Assembly (NCBI RefSeq): GCF_014851395.1
Contig: NW_024040485.1
Span: 13,912,899-13,976,898, forward strand
Source of the DNA: Micropterus salmoides
Lineage: Eukaryota; Chordata; Actinopteri; Centrarchiformes; Centrarchidae
Length of the DNA stretch: 64,000 bases
Direction of reading: 5' to 3'
In this document: positions 12,183-21,674 of the stretch, in pieces
Layout of the letters: every line of letters starts with the position of its first letter
How positions within the stretch are numbered: position 1 is the first letter of the stretch
Notes under the pieces: generated by a model
Seen by the model: only the letters and a program-made list of their open reading frames with translations
Database searches by the model: none
What the model was told of the DNA's origin: nothing
Program-made: the position numbers and the translations under genes

Positions 12183-14085
12183 TCCTTCGCCTGGCAGAAC
12201 TTTGACTTGTGACATGTACGACTCATCAATGCTCAACCAGTATGACTGGCAGATCAAAACAATGGATGGAATATGAAAGGAAATTAAAGCTGGTAATACC
12301 TGATGATTTTCAACTGTCATTATTAGCAACACCCTGTTCGAGAGTGAACACATCCTCTTTACATATATATATTAAAAAGCAATTTCAGAGCGCTCCCATC
12401 CCCAACTGCAGCTAACTACTGTCAAATGCACTCTCAAATATTTTTTCAATTTACAACCCCCAACAAGAGTTACATTATGTTACTAATTTTGTATCTGGAT
12501 GACAGCCATAGACAATATGTAATACCTGGATTTTCACCATCTGTAGCAGTCAGGAAGAATGAAACAGAATTTGCCACACTACCAAAGGTTGATTTCAGTT
12601 TTTATACATATTGATGGGGGACATTGCCAAGATCAGTCTGAAGATGACGTAAATACATGAACAAGGCAAAGAACTGTTGTTGCAATGAAATACTAACTAA
12701 AGACTGGGACAAGAATCAACTGATGGTAATAAAGGGACTGTAATTTACTTCAACATATCTCTGTCTATGTGGTGGAGTATCATAAAACACAGATCAGAAG
12801 AGTGTATGAGTCTCCATAACAGGACAGAACCAAACTACTTGTTTGGACTAATAAAATTATTTTATCAGGTAATTGGACTGTAAGGTTGCACCTGTTCTTG
12901 TTGACAAAGCCAAAGAAGTCTGTTAATGCATCAAAATCATAATATAAGCAATCTCACACATCACTAGCTGCAGAAGTTTTGCAGTTGTGTGGATTAAAGA
13001 AACACCAGCCTCAGACCACAGTTGGGGGTAAAAAACAGAATGTTCCTTATATTGAGTGCAATAGGTTTGCTGCAATATACTGCAGGCTGTTTATAAATAG
13101 TACTAATAGCATTTTTGCTTCCTTCGCTGAGCCATCTCTCTCTCTTTTGTTTTGTTATTTGCTTAGATATCTATCTACACATACAGTAATAGTTGTAATA
13201 TTTGGGCAAATTTCCTAAAATGTATTAATGCTGGAAAATAGTAGGTATATGTTTTTTTAATATTTATTCTTTCACTACAAATCACATCCAAACAATCCTA
13301 AACTCTACTCATTAATCCATTCCGCTACAAATAATAACCAAAAACATTAGCATCCCATTGTGCAATCACTTTTTTCTTTTTTTTTTAAACAAAATTAATA
13401 TAGGGTAACATGGATACCCTGCATTAAAAAAGTCTGCTGCTTGAATAGGTGTCCAGTTAAGCCTAGATATTCAATCGATTGTGGTCTGTGCAGAATCGTA
13501 TGTCTGTGTAACTGGGTAATAGCTGCCTCTCTGAAAGGCATCATCCGAAACTCCTTCTCACTCTGGCACCTGATGCAGGGACATTTGGCACTACATGTTC
13601 ATCATATCTCTTCATGCTCTTTTATGGGGATGATGTTTATGTGTTTTAGAAGGTTGGTGATATTGCCACAATATCATCCAGACTTTTAGAACATACCACA
13701 TTTTGCTTCCCAATGGTTTAGTAAAGTATCTGTAAATGATGTGCCACTTTCTTTCTACAATTTCTTCTTTCTGGCTTTATCTGTCTGTGTGCTTCTCAGA
13801 GGGGCTGTGATAATTCTCATTACAGTCAGTGCTTTCAAGAGCAAAAACGTCATTATAAAAGCCAACAAGAAAGAATTAGTTTCAGAAAGACTAGAAACTC
13901 AATTTATATAGTAGGAAGTGAAGTTCTGACAGAAATCCACTTGATTTAGGAGATTACATTTTATGTAAATCAACAAGAATCAGTTGATAATGTATAATAA
14001 ATTCTCCTGCAGAGCACTGTATATAACAGCAAGTTGTAAGACAGACTCCTCATATGACAAACAAACAAAAAAGGGAGAAGAAATC
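12183..14085. other. Non-coding tract, nothing recognised
   Basis: AT-rich sequence with short frames only. A T-rich run lies at about 13371-13387. No element boundaries or gene motifs are visible. Confidence 0.45.
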
Positions 14086-14424
14086 CGTAAGGATTAGGCT
14101 GGGAACCGGAGGGTCGCCGTTTAGAATCCAGCTTGGACCAGAGTTATGGAGTGTGGACTGGTAGCTGGAGAGGTGCCAGTTCACCTCCTGGGCACTGCCG
14201 AGGGAGGCCTTGAGCAAGCCCCTGAACCCCTAACCGCTGCACTGAGTGGCAGCCCCCTCACTCTGACATCTCTCCATGTGTTGCTATGGGTCCTGTTTGT
14301 GCATGTGCATGTGGGTGTCTTTCAAACCTGTGTGTAAATACTAACATAATAATAACAGAGTGAAAACATTGAGTTTTCCCTCCCAGGATTAATAAAGTAT
14401 ATCTTCTATCTTCTTCTTCTTTTA
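14086..14424 (+). mobile_element. tRNA-derived SINE copy
   Basis: The head keeps a degenerate tRNA-like portion (gggaaccggagggtcgccg, then a decayed B box gtttagaatcc). The body has the characteristic phrases tggactggtagctggagagg, cacctcctgggcactgccg and ctcactctgacatctctcc. The tail reads ccaggattaataaagtat followed by a ctt-rich run. This body and tail are familiar from SINEs scattered through perciform fish genomes. The A-box region is poorly preserved, so the copy is probably 5'-truncated or old. I could not define clean target duplications. Confidence 0.8.
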
Positions 14425-15293
14425 AATCGGGCATCATTGGGCTGAAATAAAAATGTGTGCAGCAAAACCATCCTTGAGCTTTCACTTAATAATGAGCCCC
14501 AGAGCAGGATTCATGTCAGTACACCTGCAATAATTTGCCCTTTGCATAGTTAATAAACACACAAAATTGAAAACATATAGACACACAGTCCATACATATC
14601 AATACATATATATTCAGGAAATGTGGAAGGCATTGCTATTATTTAAACCTCATTACAGTCATTATTTCAGCAGCACCAGTAAAATTGTTTTTTTGAGCCC
14701 TTCCTAATTATGAGGCTGGTCTCGTCGTGTCTTGCCAACTCTCTCAGCATTCATGATTGAAGGTTCAGCAAAGAAAGAAAGCACATTTTCACCTAATATG
14801 GTGCATCCATTTGTTCCCTTCTACTGAGGGAAAGCAGTGGTTTAATCAATTCTGGCATAATTAAATGTTGAAATTTAACATGCAAGAAAAAAAGAGAATT
14901 TCATTTGTTTTCCTTTTAGCTAGAACAGAACAAGATGAGGTTTGTCGTGTGTCTACAGAAAAGCAAAGGTCCTGCTTCATTGGAGCAGAAATCTTAAGCC
15001 CGGAAGTTCTTTTACCTTCCAGTCTTTGCTGCAGGCACATTTCTGGAATTTCCGCAACACTCTCCGATTTAAATGCAAAGCTCCAAACGTCAATTCCTGT
15101 AAAATGATAACTTACTACTAATACAGGGATATAAGAAACAAGTGATCAGTACTGACATGTCCACCTGAGGTCTACTAATGTGGAGATAATGTCTGAGGAG
15201 CTGAAAAGTCATGTTATATAATCATCAAGCTTGTGTTTTGGCTTTTATTTGCAGCACAAAGGATTAGTTCAACTGGTCACAAAAAATTTTATG
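14425..15293. other. Non-coding tract, nothing recognised
   Basis: AT-rich unassigned sequence. The 80-codon plus-strand frame at 14865-15107 has no recognisable domain and is probably chance. Confidence 0.4.
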
Positions 15294-15366
15294 TAATGGT
15301 AAATGCTCTGTACTTGTATAGCATTTTTCTTGCTTTTTCGACCACTCAATGAGCTTTTACACTATA
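15294..15366 (+). repeat. Dispersed fish repeat fragment ('tagcatttttcttgc...ccactcaa' type)
   Basis: The order taatggtaaatg, cttgtatagcattttt, then gaccactcaatgagcttttacac matches a phrase I recall as very common in teleost genomes (usually 'tatatagcgctttt...ccactcaaagcgctttacac'). Only this fragment is visible and its ends are undefined. Confidence 0.45.
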
Positions 15367-15667
15367 TTAATAGATAGCTAGCTATATTTTAATTTTTTTG
15401 ATAAAAACTACATTGGTGCAGGATTAACAGCCGAGAAGTGCTGAAATAATGAATCCATAAAATTATTTAATTGACTGAAAATGAATCAACAACAATGTTG
15501 ATACTCTTAATTGTATCGCATACTTAATTGTTAAAGCCACACAAATATTGCCACTTGTGGACAGCCCAAAAAGCTGTAAAGAAAACATTGACATATTACA
15601 ACATTTTTGAAGTTGCAAGAAGTCTTCCAACCTAACCTAAATGACAACATAGGTCATTTGAACCAAT

Positions 15668-15787
15668 CTCCAAATATGACTCATATGAGAGCATCCTACA
15701 ATAGGGCCCCTACGGGTGGTGTTTAACAAACTCCCAAAAACGACTCATAAGAGCGCATCCTACAATAGCGTCCCTTCCGGTGGCGTT
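15668..15787. repeat. Two-copy tandem duplication, about 63-bp period
   Basis: The segment starting ctccaaatatgactcatatg (15668) is repeated from 15731 as ctcccaaaaacgactcataa. Both copies share gcatcctacaatag and a cggtgg/gggtggtgttt ending. The copies differ at about a fifth of positions. The second copy marks the start of a CpG-richer tract. Confidence 0.8.
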
Positions 15788-16374
15788 TGTCCATGCTTCC
15801 CATAACGGCAATTTCGAACACCGTTTCATAAACATGAACACGTGGAGATCGCAACAACACAAAGATGAACCCTAAATGCTTGCAAATGTGCACAGCTGTT
15901 GGGTTCACCGGTCAGCATGCATACAATCACTGACTCAAGTTTAGGCACCCTACCCTGTGATGGTTAGGGGCTACGGGGGGCTGTCAACACCTTTAAGACT
16001 AACATAGTTAGCTAGCTAGCCAACACTAATGCTACGAAGCTAACATAGCTAATGCTACTTAACTTTCACACTGGAATCGAACACAGTCTCCTTGGTGAAA
16101 AGCATCTAACTTACTATCCATCCACCCAACCCACTACCACCGGAGTTCAACTTTATGGCTATTTATAACGTGTAACCGTCTTAGTCATTTGTTTGCGTTG
16201 TATTGAGGTCACTGCCACAAAACGTAAACATATCATAATTATGTGTGGCTAAAATTACCTATATTGTCGTTTTTCTGTGGAGGACCGGCTATGAAGTTGA
16301 TACGGCGAACATATTAGCACACCCTGTGGACGTGGAGCATTTTGGTATCCAAAATTCACTCTAAGACAATAATT
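15788..16374. other. Non-coding tract; CpG-richer, gctagc-rich patch
   Basis: No supported gene. Around 16000-16060 there are overlapping gttagctagctagcc / gctaacatagctaatgc motifs, a low-complexity patch. This tract lies 3' of the minus-strand frame at 16409-16822 and could hold downstream sequence of that unit. Confidence 0.35.
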
Positions 16375-16380
16375 TTTATT
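16375..16380 (-). promoter_or_regulatory. AATAAA polyadenylation signal
   Basis: A canonical hexamer on the minus strand, 28 bases beyond the stop codon of the 137-codon frame. Position and strand fit a 3' end for that frame. The hexamer is frequent by chance in AT-rich DNA, so it is supportive rather than decisive. Confidence 0.4.
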
Positions 16381-16408
16381 GATTCTGTAACATTTATCCA
16401 GATCAGTG

Positions 16409-16822
16409 TCAATCAACTTCAATCGCTCTCATCCTCAGCGTCATACGTGCATCCAGTTCATGTAGTGATTTCGACATTTCTTCTAATGTCAGACCAGTGG
16501 TTACTCTCAGCAGCTCACCAGACTGCGCCCCGATGGTGTAAATCCTCCTCTGCGCTTCCACAGACCGGTCTGAGATTTTACGAAACAGTTCACTGTTCTG
16601 ATCAACCCTTTGATGTAAAACCTTCAGCTTTTCGTTCACCCGATTTAAACACTCTTTGAGTTCCCCAGACAGCTTTTGGGTAAATTTGCTGGCGGCTGTC
16701 TTACCAATTTTACGATATATTAGGGAGATTCCAAGCCCGATAATCAGGAAGCCCACTAACAAAATTCTAATTATCCATAAATCTTCAATGTCCTCCACAG
16801 ATAAAACATCCAAGCAAACCAT
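16409..16822 (-). CDS. Unrecognised 137-aa single-pass membrane / coiled-coil protein
   Basis: This is the longest frame outside recognised mobile-element genes that looks protein-like. Residues about 16-36 form one strongly hydrophobic segment (LWIIRILLVGFLIIGLG core) followed by basic residues (Tyr-Arg-Lys-Ile-Gly-Lys), so the C-terminal part is predicted cytosolic. Residues about 46-95 have heptad-like spacing of Leu/Val/Ile with many Glu, Lys and Arg, as in a coiled coil. Met at 16822 is the first in-frame ATG, although the frame stays open for about 23 codons upstream. An out-of-frame ATG at 16890 could act as an upstream ORF. AATAAA lies 28 bases past the stop. The frame sits about 150 bases from the terminal repeat of a decayed DIRS element on the same strand. 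The domain layout recalls small single-pass coiled-coil proteins, but I cannot name a family. It could be an intronless host gene, a last exon, a retrocopy or chance. Confidence 0.4.
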   Translation of the reverse strand: MVCLDVLSVEDIEDLWIIRILLVGFLIIGLGISLIYRKIGKTAASKFTQKLSGELKECLNRVNEKLKVLHQRVDQNSELFRKISDRSVEAQRRIYTIGAQSGELLRVTTGLTLEEMSKSLHELDARMTLRMRAIEVD

Positions 16823-16978
16823 TTGCCAGGTCTTCCCCGAGTCGCGAGCGTAGCCTGCAGCGAATGTTCCACTGGGACAGTTCGGCTCATTTCACACATT
16901 TCTGGGTGAAAATCTTGTCAATAGCGCTGAGTGACCATGCTAAATGCTCCAATGTTCACCAGATAGTCTCTAGGCAAA

Positions 16979-17166
16979 GCCCTAAGGCTATCGCTATTGG
17001 GTTTACCCCTACGCGTGCATGCGCTGAGAAAAGCTTGTCTATGCCCACCTGCGGTGTGGCCATCTCCTACGTCCGCACCGTATATATATATATATATATA
17101 TATAAAAATGTGAGAGCCACCATAGTGGCCATCGGCTCTCATAGTGCCTTTTCTTCAGCACTGAGA
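16979..17166 (+). repeat. Outer DIRS terminal inverted repeat (3' side of element)
   Basis: It begins ccctaaggctatcgctattg and runs through gcgctgagaaaagcttgtct, gcggtgtggcc, a TA array and ttcagcactgag. The reverse complement of 22976-23151 has the same landmarks in the same order (aaggctatcgctattgggtt, gagaaaagcttgtc, gcggtgtggg, ttcagcactgag). Confidence 0.85.
17081..17104. repeat. (TA)12 microsatellite inside the terminal repeat
   Basis: Twelve TA units. The opposite repeat has only a short tatatata at the matching place, so the array expanded after insertion. Confidence 0.95.
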
Positions 17167-17213
17167 ACCAAGGTCCAATGAGGTCCACAGCTTAGATGGC
17201 TGAGCCTGGAATC

Positions 17214-17283
17214 TGGAGTTACAATACATAACTATCGTTCTATAGGCTTCGCCCTCTAAGGCTATCACTATTGGCTTAGAGAC
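17214..17283 (+). repeat. Extra partial copy of the DIRS terminus (possible internal complementary region)
   Basis: The string agttacaatacataac, then gttctataggcttcgccctc and taaggctatcactattggct lies just inside the 3' terminal repeat and repeats the terminus of the family (compare 19213-19262 and the reverse complement of about 22620-22653). DIRS elements carry an internal complementary region beside one terminal repeat, built from the element ends and used in circle formation, and its position fits. It might instead be a fragment of another DIRS copy. Confidence 0.6.
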
Positions 17284-17296
17284 GAAGCATGATGAG

Positions 17297-18545
17297 TCAA
17301 TGTCTCATGGGACATGGGAAGGCAGAGAACCAACCTATGTGTAAAAGGCTGGGGATCGGAAGGGGCCTGCGAAATAGCCTTGCACAGCTAGTTAGACAAG
17401 CATTGCGCTGACAGGGGAAGCCCCTTGGATTGTTCCCTGTAGTGCAACAAAGAGGCGCTGCAACAGTGTATGAGATGAGTAGACAAGGGGCAGACCTGGA
17501 CCCTCCAGGCACCACTTCAATAGCCCCTGATCGTGCCCCCCGCCTGAGAGAGGGCAACCCCTCCAGGGAAGGACGCGCTCGTGTGCTCCGGTGCCACCAA
17601 GATCACTGCCATTTGTAGGTGGTCCCGGAGGCGCTGGATCAGCCGAACCAGCGGAAAGCAAGCAGCAGCCACGGAGGCCACCGGGGGTGTGTGAAGGTGT
17701 CCACCCCTAGCGTTCTCTCGGTTGGCAAACAGATCCACCTCTGCCACGCCGAACCCGAGCCAGAACTTGGCCACCAGATCGGGGTGAAGGCACCACTCGT
17801 CTCGGCGAGGGCCACCCCTCGACATGATATCCGCCCATCTTTTCAACTCGCCAGGGATGTACTCTGCTCTGATGGGGAGCAAATGAGTGTGCGCCCACAG
17901 CAGCAGCCAGGTAGGTGTGCCTCTGGGGAGGGGAGAGGAGCGATCTTTTTCCAGTTCACTGTGAAAACCAGGTGAGATACTTGTGCAACAAGCTTGACTG
18001 TCTGCACCACCACCTCATCCCGGAGCCGTGCCTGCAGCAGCAGCAGCTCGTCCAGATAAAACAGGACCCTGATGCCCACCCGCTGCAATGGCTCCAAAGT
18101 CGTCTCCACGTACTTGGAGAAGGGCCAGGTACTGGGTGCCCTGGAAAGAGAACAGCAGGAACTTCCTGTGTTCCGGGATGACGGGAATGTGAAGTATGTG
18201 TCCTTCGGGTCGATGGAGGTGAATCAGTCTCCCTGACAGAAACACTCCAGCACCTGTTTTACTGTCAACATGCGACAAGGTCTGTCCTTAATGCTTTGTT
18301 GAACAGTGACAGATCCAGGAAGGGCCCCCGTCTTCTTCCTGACCAGGAAATAACAGGTTGTTATCAGGCTGTTCATCCATCTGTTTGTCGAGCAGGAAAA
18401 GTGCCACCCCGAGAAGCGCTCTGAAAGCGGTCGGACCGGCTGATGAGGTGCCCTGGTGGTGCCAAACGTGGCGCTGGCGGTCCTTCTTGCGGCCACGGCA
18501 GTCTCGCCGGGGGGCAGCAATAGGACAATACCACACACAGGGTTG
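17297..18545 (-). pseudogene. Outer DIRS pol remnant: reverse transcriptase, RNase H end, recombinase vestige
   Basis: Reading 5'-3' on the minus strand (18545 down), successive frames give the RT start (FLVRKKTG, then RMLTVKQVLECFCQGD, stop, FTSIDPKD), the palm region (HIPVIPEHRKFLLFSFQGTQ), then RVGIRVLFYLDELLLL with YLDE in place of the usual YLDD, and TVNWKKIAPLPS. Next comes a DIRS RNase H C-terminal signature (MSRGGPRRDEWCLHPDLVAK, FGVAEVDLFANREN). A last trace resembles the start of a tyrosine-recombinase domain (TIQGASPVSA). There is an in-frame TGA where the family has Trp after Gly-Asp, several frame changes, a changed catalytic Asp, and no recombinase core. Non-functional. Confidence 0.8.
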
Positions 18546-19212
18546 AGCGTGTGTCTACACTAAGCGTAATGAGCTGGGCTCATATGACGCAGCCTGCCTT
18601 CTGTGAAACAAAGGGGTACCCCTGGACGCACAAAAGGACCGTGATGCCGTGATTATGCACAAGCTCGCAGCCGGAAACTGCTGGGGGAACGTGCATAATG
18701 TGAGCAGCATCATATGGGCATCACACACACTGCCCGGCATATTTCTTCAGAATAAGATAATGTGTACAGAATATCTGTACATGTGTTTTGTCCACACGAA
18801 ACGTCCACTCTCGTGGGCTCATTCACAATTTCTGTGAGGAGGGGTGTGTGAAGGGACCTCTGACCATGAACAGAGAGTGTACTAAAACAAGTTTTTACAC
18901 ACAGTCCGGACCCATAGCTAACCAGTTATCTGCTCTGAGCTACAAGGGTTGGCCAGCAGCAAGCAATTCAGTTGCTAGAAGAAGACACACGGGGTCTGCC
19001 TGGTCGGCTGATCGAGGGGCAGACCACATGTGAGCGTCACATTAGCTTCCTGTTAGCTTAACGTTAGCTTCCTGTTAGTTCAACATTAGCTTTCCTCGCC
19101 ATGGCAACTTAACCAACACCGAGGCCAGTGTCACCAGAGGTCGGAACAGCGGAGTGTAACCCCAGATTCTATGAGTATAACCAGAGATCTGCTCCCAAAA
19201 AAGTCTATACTC
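18546..19212 (-). other. Rest of the outer DIRS interior, identity uncertain
   Basis: It joins the RT remnant to the insertion point of the inner DIRS. By alignment order it should be gag/RT-proximal sequence, and just upstream (18415-18500) the phrase gctctgaaagcgg is shared with the inner copy at 21804-21816. Beyond that I recognise no motif. A short reiteration of gttagcttcctgttagct occurs near 19045-19075. A sequence like another element end (gtgtaaccccagattctatg) lies at about 19155. Confidence 0.4.
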
Positions 19213-19262
19213 AAGTTACAATACATAACCAATGTTCTATTTCGTATAGGCTTCGCCCTCTA
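19213..19262 (+). repeat. Inner DIRS 3' terminus, outer half
   Basis: It reads agttacaatacataacc, then gttctatttcgtataggctt and cgccctcta. It matches the reverse complement of 22622-22653 and the copy at 17214. The continuation expected after 'ccctcta' (agagctgtcg) is found almost 1 kb away at 20259. Confidence 0.8.
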
Positions 19263-19263
19263 G

Positions 19264-20257
19264 CGTTCGGGGCGGTGAGTTTACATATATAGTAAATGCA
19301 AAGACACGTAGAGCCGCGATTTTATGTCGGGCGGCACGAAGCAACGCAAAGGGGGCGGGGCCAGTGACACAAAGGCAACGCGAAGGAATTCGCGTTAGTT
19401 GAATATTTTCAACTCAAGCGAAGAAGTCGCATGATGCTGAGTCGCGATAGCCTATCAGTGTTGAGATTGACCGTATGTCACCGAGGCTTCAGAGCGTTGT
19501 ATGGAGAGGGCCAGGCAGAGCGGGGGATTGAAAATCTGCTGGCCGGCTGAGAGCTGCTAAACTTGGGGAAGAGGAGCAGGGAGCAGCGCTGCAACCATTG
19601 GACAAATAAACACCCGTAGTCGGTCGGATTCGGCTCTGACAACTACGCCGATTACTCGCGGGAGGAGTTCGGAGTTTTTGGGATTTCAACGTTGATTTAT
19701 CTTCACTGGAGCTTCTCAGCAGCTAGCTTCCGTGCACATCCGGTTCCAGTGTTGTTAGTGTCGTTAGCTCTGTCAGACAACGACTTCATATTTATATAAA
19801 AACAGGACAAAACTGGACATTACTTTGAGAAAAGAAAGCGAGGAGGTTGAACTACCGGGTGAGTTCAGAAAATGTGTCTGTAGCTTTACTGTGACCAAGT
19901 TACCATAGCATAGCCCTGATCGATCCAAACTCTCCATTCAGAAAACAAACATTGTTGTTGTCCTGCTGTCTTGCTGACAGACCTCACAAAGCATGAATTC
20001 ATATGTTTAACAAATCTGCATAATGTTATTAACTAATATAATTGTTATTTCGGCATCAGCTTAATCCGTTTATTGCTATTTAATCACAGCAAAATGTTTA
20101 CTTTGGGTTCATACAGTTGTAGTAATGGCGAGTTGTGTTTATTCACGTTATCGCGTTAAATTCGCCTTCTCGCATTGTGTGCGAACACTTGCAGCGAATG
20201 TACTCACATGAGGAAAGCGTCGTGAGGCGAAAATTTGCAGTTGGTCTGAAAGCACCA
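19264..20257. mobile_element. About 1-kb insertion splitting the inner DIRS terminal repeat (Harbinger-like?)
   Basis: The DIRS terminus stops after ccctcta and resumes with taagagctgtcgctattggg at 20258, so 994 bases are foreign. The near-duplicated trinucleotides tag (19261-19263) and taa (20258-20260) could be a decayed 3-bp target duplication, as made by PIF/Harbinger transposases. The insert is CpG-rich, has a GC box (gggggcgggg, 19351), a gcgaaggaattcgcg palindrome and the phrase gttgagattgaccgtatgtc, which I associate with fish Harbinger-type repeats. I see no transposase frame and no clear terminal inverted repeat, so class is inference. Confidence 0.45.
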
Positions 20258-20292
20258 TAAGAGCTGTCGCTATTGGGATAAGGGCGATGCCA
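20258..20292 (+). repeat. Inner DIRS 3' terminal repeat, inner half
   Basis: The sequence taagagctgtcgctattggg continues the terminus interrupted at 19262 and matches the reverse complement of about 22601-22624 (agagctgtcgagattgggtt). Just downstream, gccagatgtagtcaat is tandemly repeated twice (about 20288-20319). Confidence 0.75.
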
Positions 20293-20420
20293 GATGTAGT
20301 CAATGCCAGATGTAGTCAATGCCCACTGGACCACCAGCAGTCATAAGTAGTAACATACCAGCTTACAGCGCCCTAATCACATAATGCATGATAAAAGACC
20401 ACCAAAAAATGTAGGTCATA

Positions 20421-20492
20421 GTTTCCACCTGGTCTCAAACCAGGGACCTTCTGTGCAGAAAGCAAGCATCTTATCCACTACGCTATAGAAAC
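20421..20492 (-). pseudogene. tRNA-Val-like pseudogene or SINE head
   Basis: A 72-base minus-strand sequence folds partly as a tRNA. The acceptor arms gtttcta / tggaaac pair over seven positions (one G-T). The T arm cctgg / ccagg is perfect around tttgaga. The A box tagcgtagtgg and B-box-like ggtttgagacc are present. The gcttt...agaaggtcc portion resembles vertebrate tRNA-Val. The anticodon arm is damaged (short loop, weak stem), so a working tRNA is unlikely. It sits where the inner DIRS RNase H remnant ends, so it was inserted there or carried by a short SINE. Confidence 0.6.
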
Positions 20493-20540
20493 TGTGACCC
20501 ACAGCATTTGCCATGAAAGGTTTACAACAGTTAACAAGAT

Positions 20541-21674
20541 GGCTCACATCATCATTTTCTTGTGAGATGAACAGATCTATCTCTTCAATTTCCACTTGTT
20601 CTGAGAGGGACCTGACACGAGGTCCGTAGCTGAGCCGGGCGGATTTATGGTAACGGTTTATGTAAGCGGCGGCTGTCATGTTGTCTGTTCTCACCAGCAT
20701 GTTTGTCTCTCAGCAGTGGAGCAAAATGTTTCAGCACTTTCAGCACTGTGGACAGCTCCAGGCAGTTTATGGGGAGAGATGGAGGCTATGGCCACTTCAT
20801 TCCCACCACGTGAGGATGCCACATCCCGCCCCAACCAATGAGAGACGTGTCTGTGTAAACTGTGACATGTGACGTCACTCTCCCCGCTGAAAGCACTAAG
20901 AGGATTCCCAGTACGTCAGGTCTGACTGTACGGAGGAAGGGACAGACAGCAGGCATCTCTTGTGTTTTACCGGATCGAGGCGGAGACAGCCGAACCATCT
21001 CTGGATTTTCCCTATGTGGAGGAGGCCCAGAAGGATCACCACGGCATCACAGACAGAGTTGAGAGCTTCCAACCTGGCTGTCATGTCGGCTGAGTCCAGA
21101 TGCACTCCCAGATAGATTATTGACTGGCAGGGGAGAGGAGAGCTCTTCTGCCAGTTTATAGCAAAGCCCAGGCAGGACAAATGTTCCACGAGCTTCATCG
21201 TGTGGAGTGCAGAGCTCTTCCTGGAGGCTGCCATGACAATCAGGTCGTCTAGATAAAACAACACTCTGATGCCCGACCTGCGCAGCGGCTTGAGCGCTGT
21301 TTTCACACTTTTGGGGAACGTGCACGGGGCCAGAGAATAGCGAAAGGCAGCCGCCCGCATTGAAACTGGGCTCCTCTGAAAAGAAACCCAGGATGTTTTT
21401 GTGTATGGGGATGATGGGGACATGGAAATAAGCTTCCTTTAGATCGATGGATGTAAAGCAATCGCCGGGACGCACACATTCCCGTACATGCTTGACGGAG
21501 AGCATATGGAATGGCCTCATCATTATGGAGTTGTTGAAGAGGGAGAAATCCAGGATCGGACTCATTCCACCTGGGGCACCAGGAAGTAACGGGAGTAAAA
21601 TCCCTAGTTCTCCTCGCCCGGCGGGACTTTGGAAATAGCTCCTTTTTCAGGAGCTCTGTTATTTTTGCCATCAT
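20541..21674 (-). pseudogene. Inner DIRS pol remnant: reverse transcriptase and RNase H
   Basis: On the minus strand the RT start reads PILDFSLFNNSI, then RPFHMLSVKHVRECVRPGD, FTSIDLKEAYFHVPI (first catalytic Asp) and, after two frame changes, LAPCTFPKSVKTALKPLRR, GIRVLFYLDDLIVMAA (intact YLDD), LGFAINWQKS, YLGVHLDS and LGLLHIGKIQRWFGCLRLDP. This is the order and wording of DIRS-group RT. RNase H follows with VTVYTDTSLIGWGGMWHP and MLVRTDNMTAAAYINRY, then a jump by deletion to EEIDLFISQEN. Frameshifts near 21380 and the internal RNase H deletion rule out function. It keeps YLDD where the outer copy has YLDE. Confidence 0.85.

Noticed and set aside
19489..19689. 66-codon minus frame inside the 1-kb insertion
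   Set aside because: No transposase motif; GC-rich chance frame.
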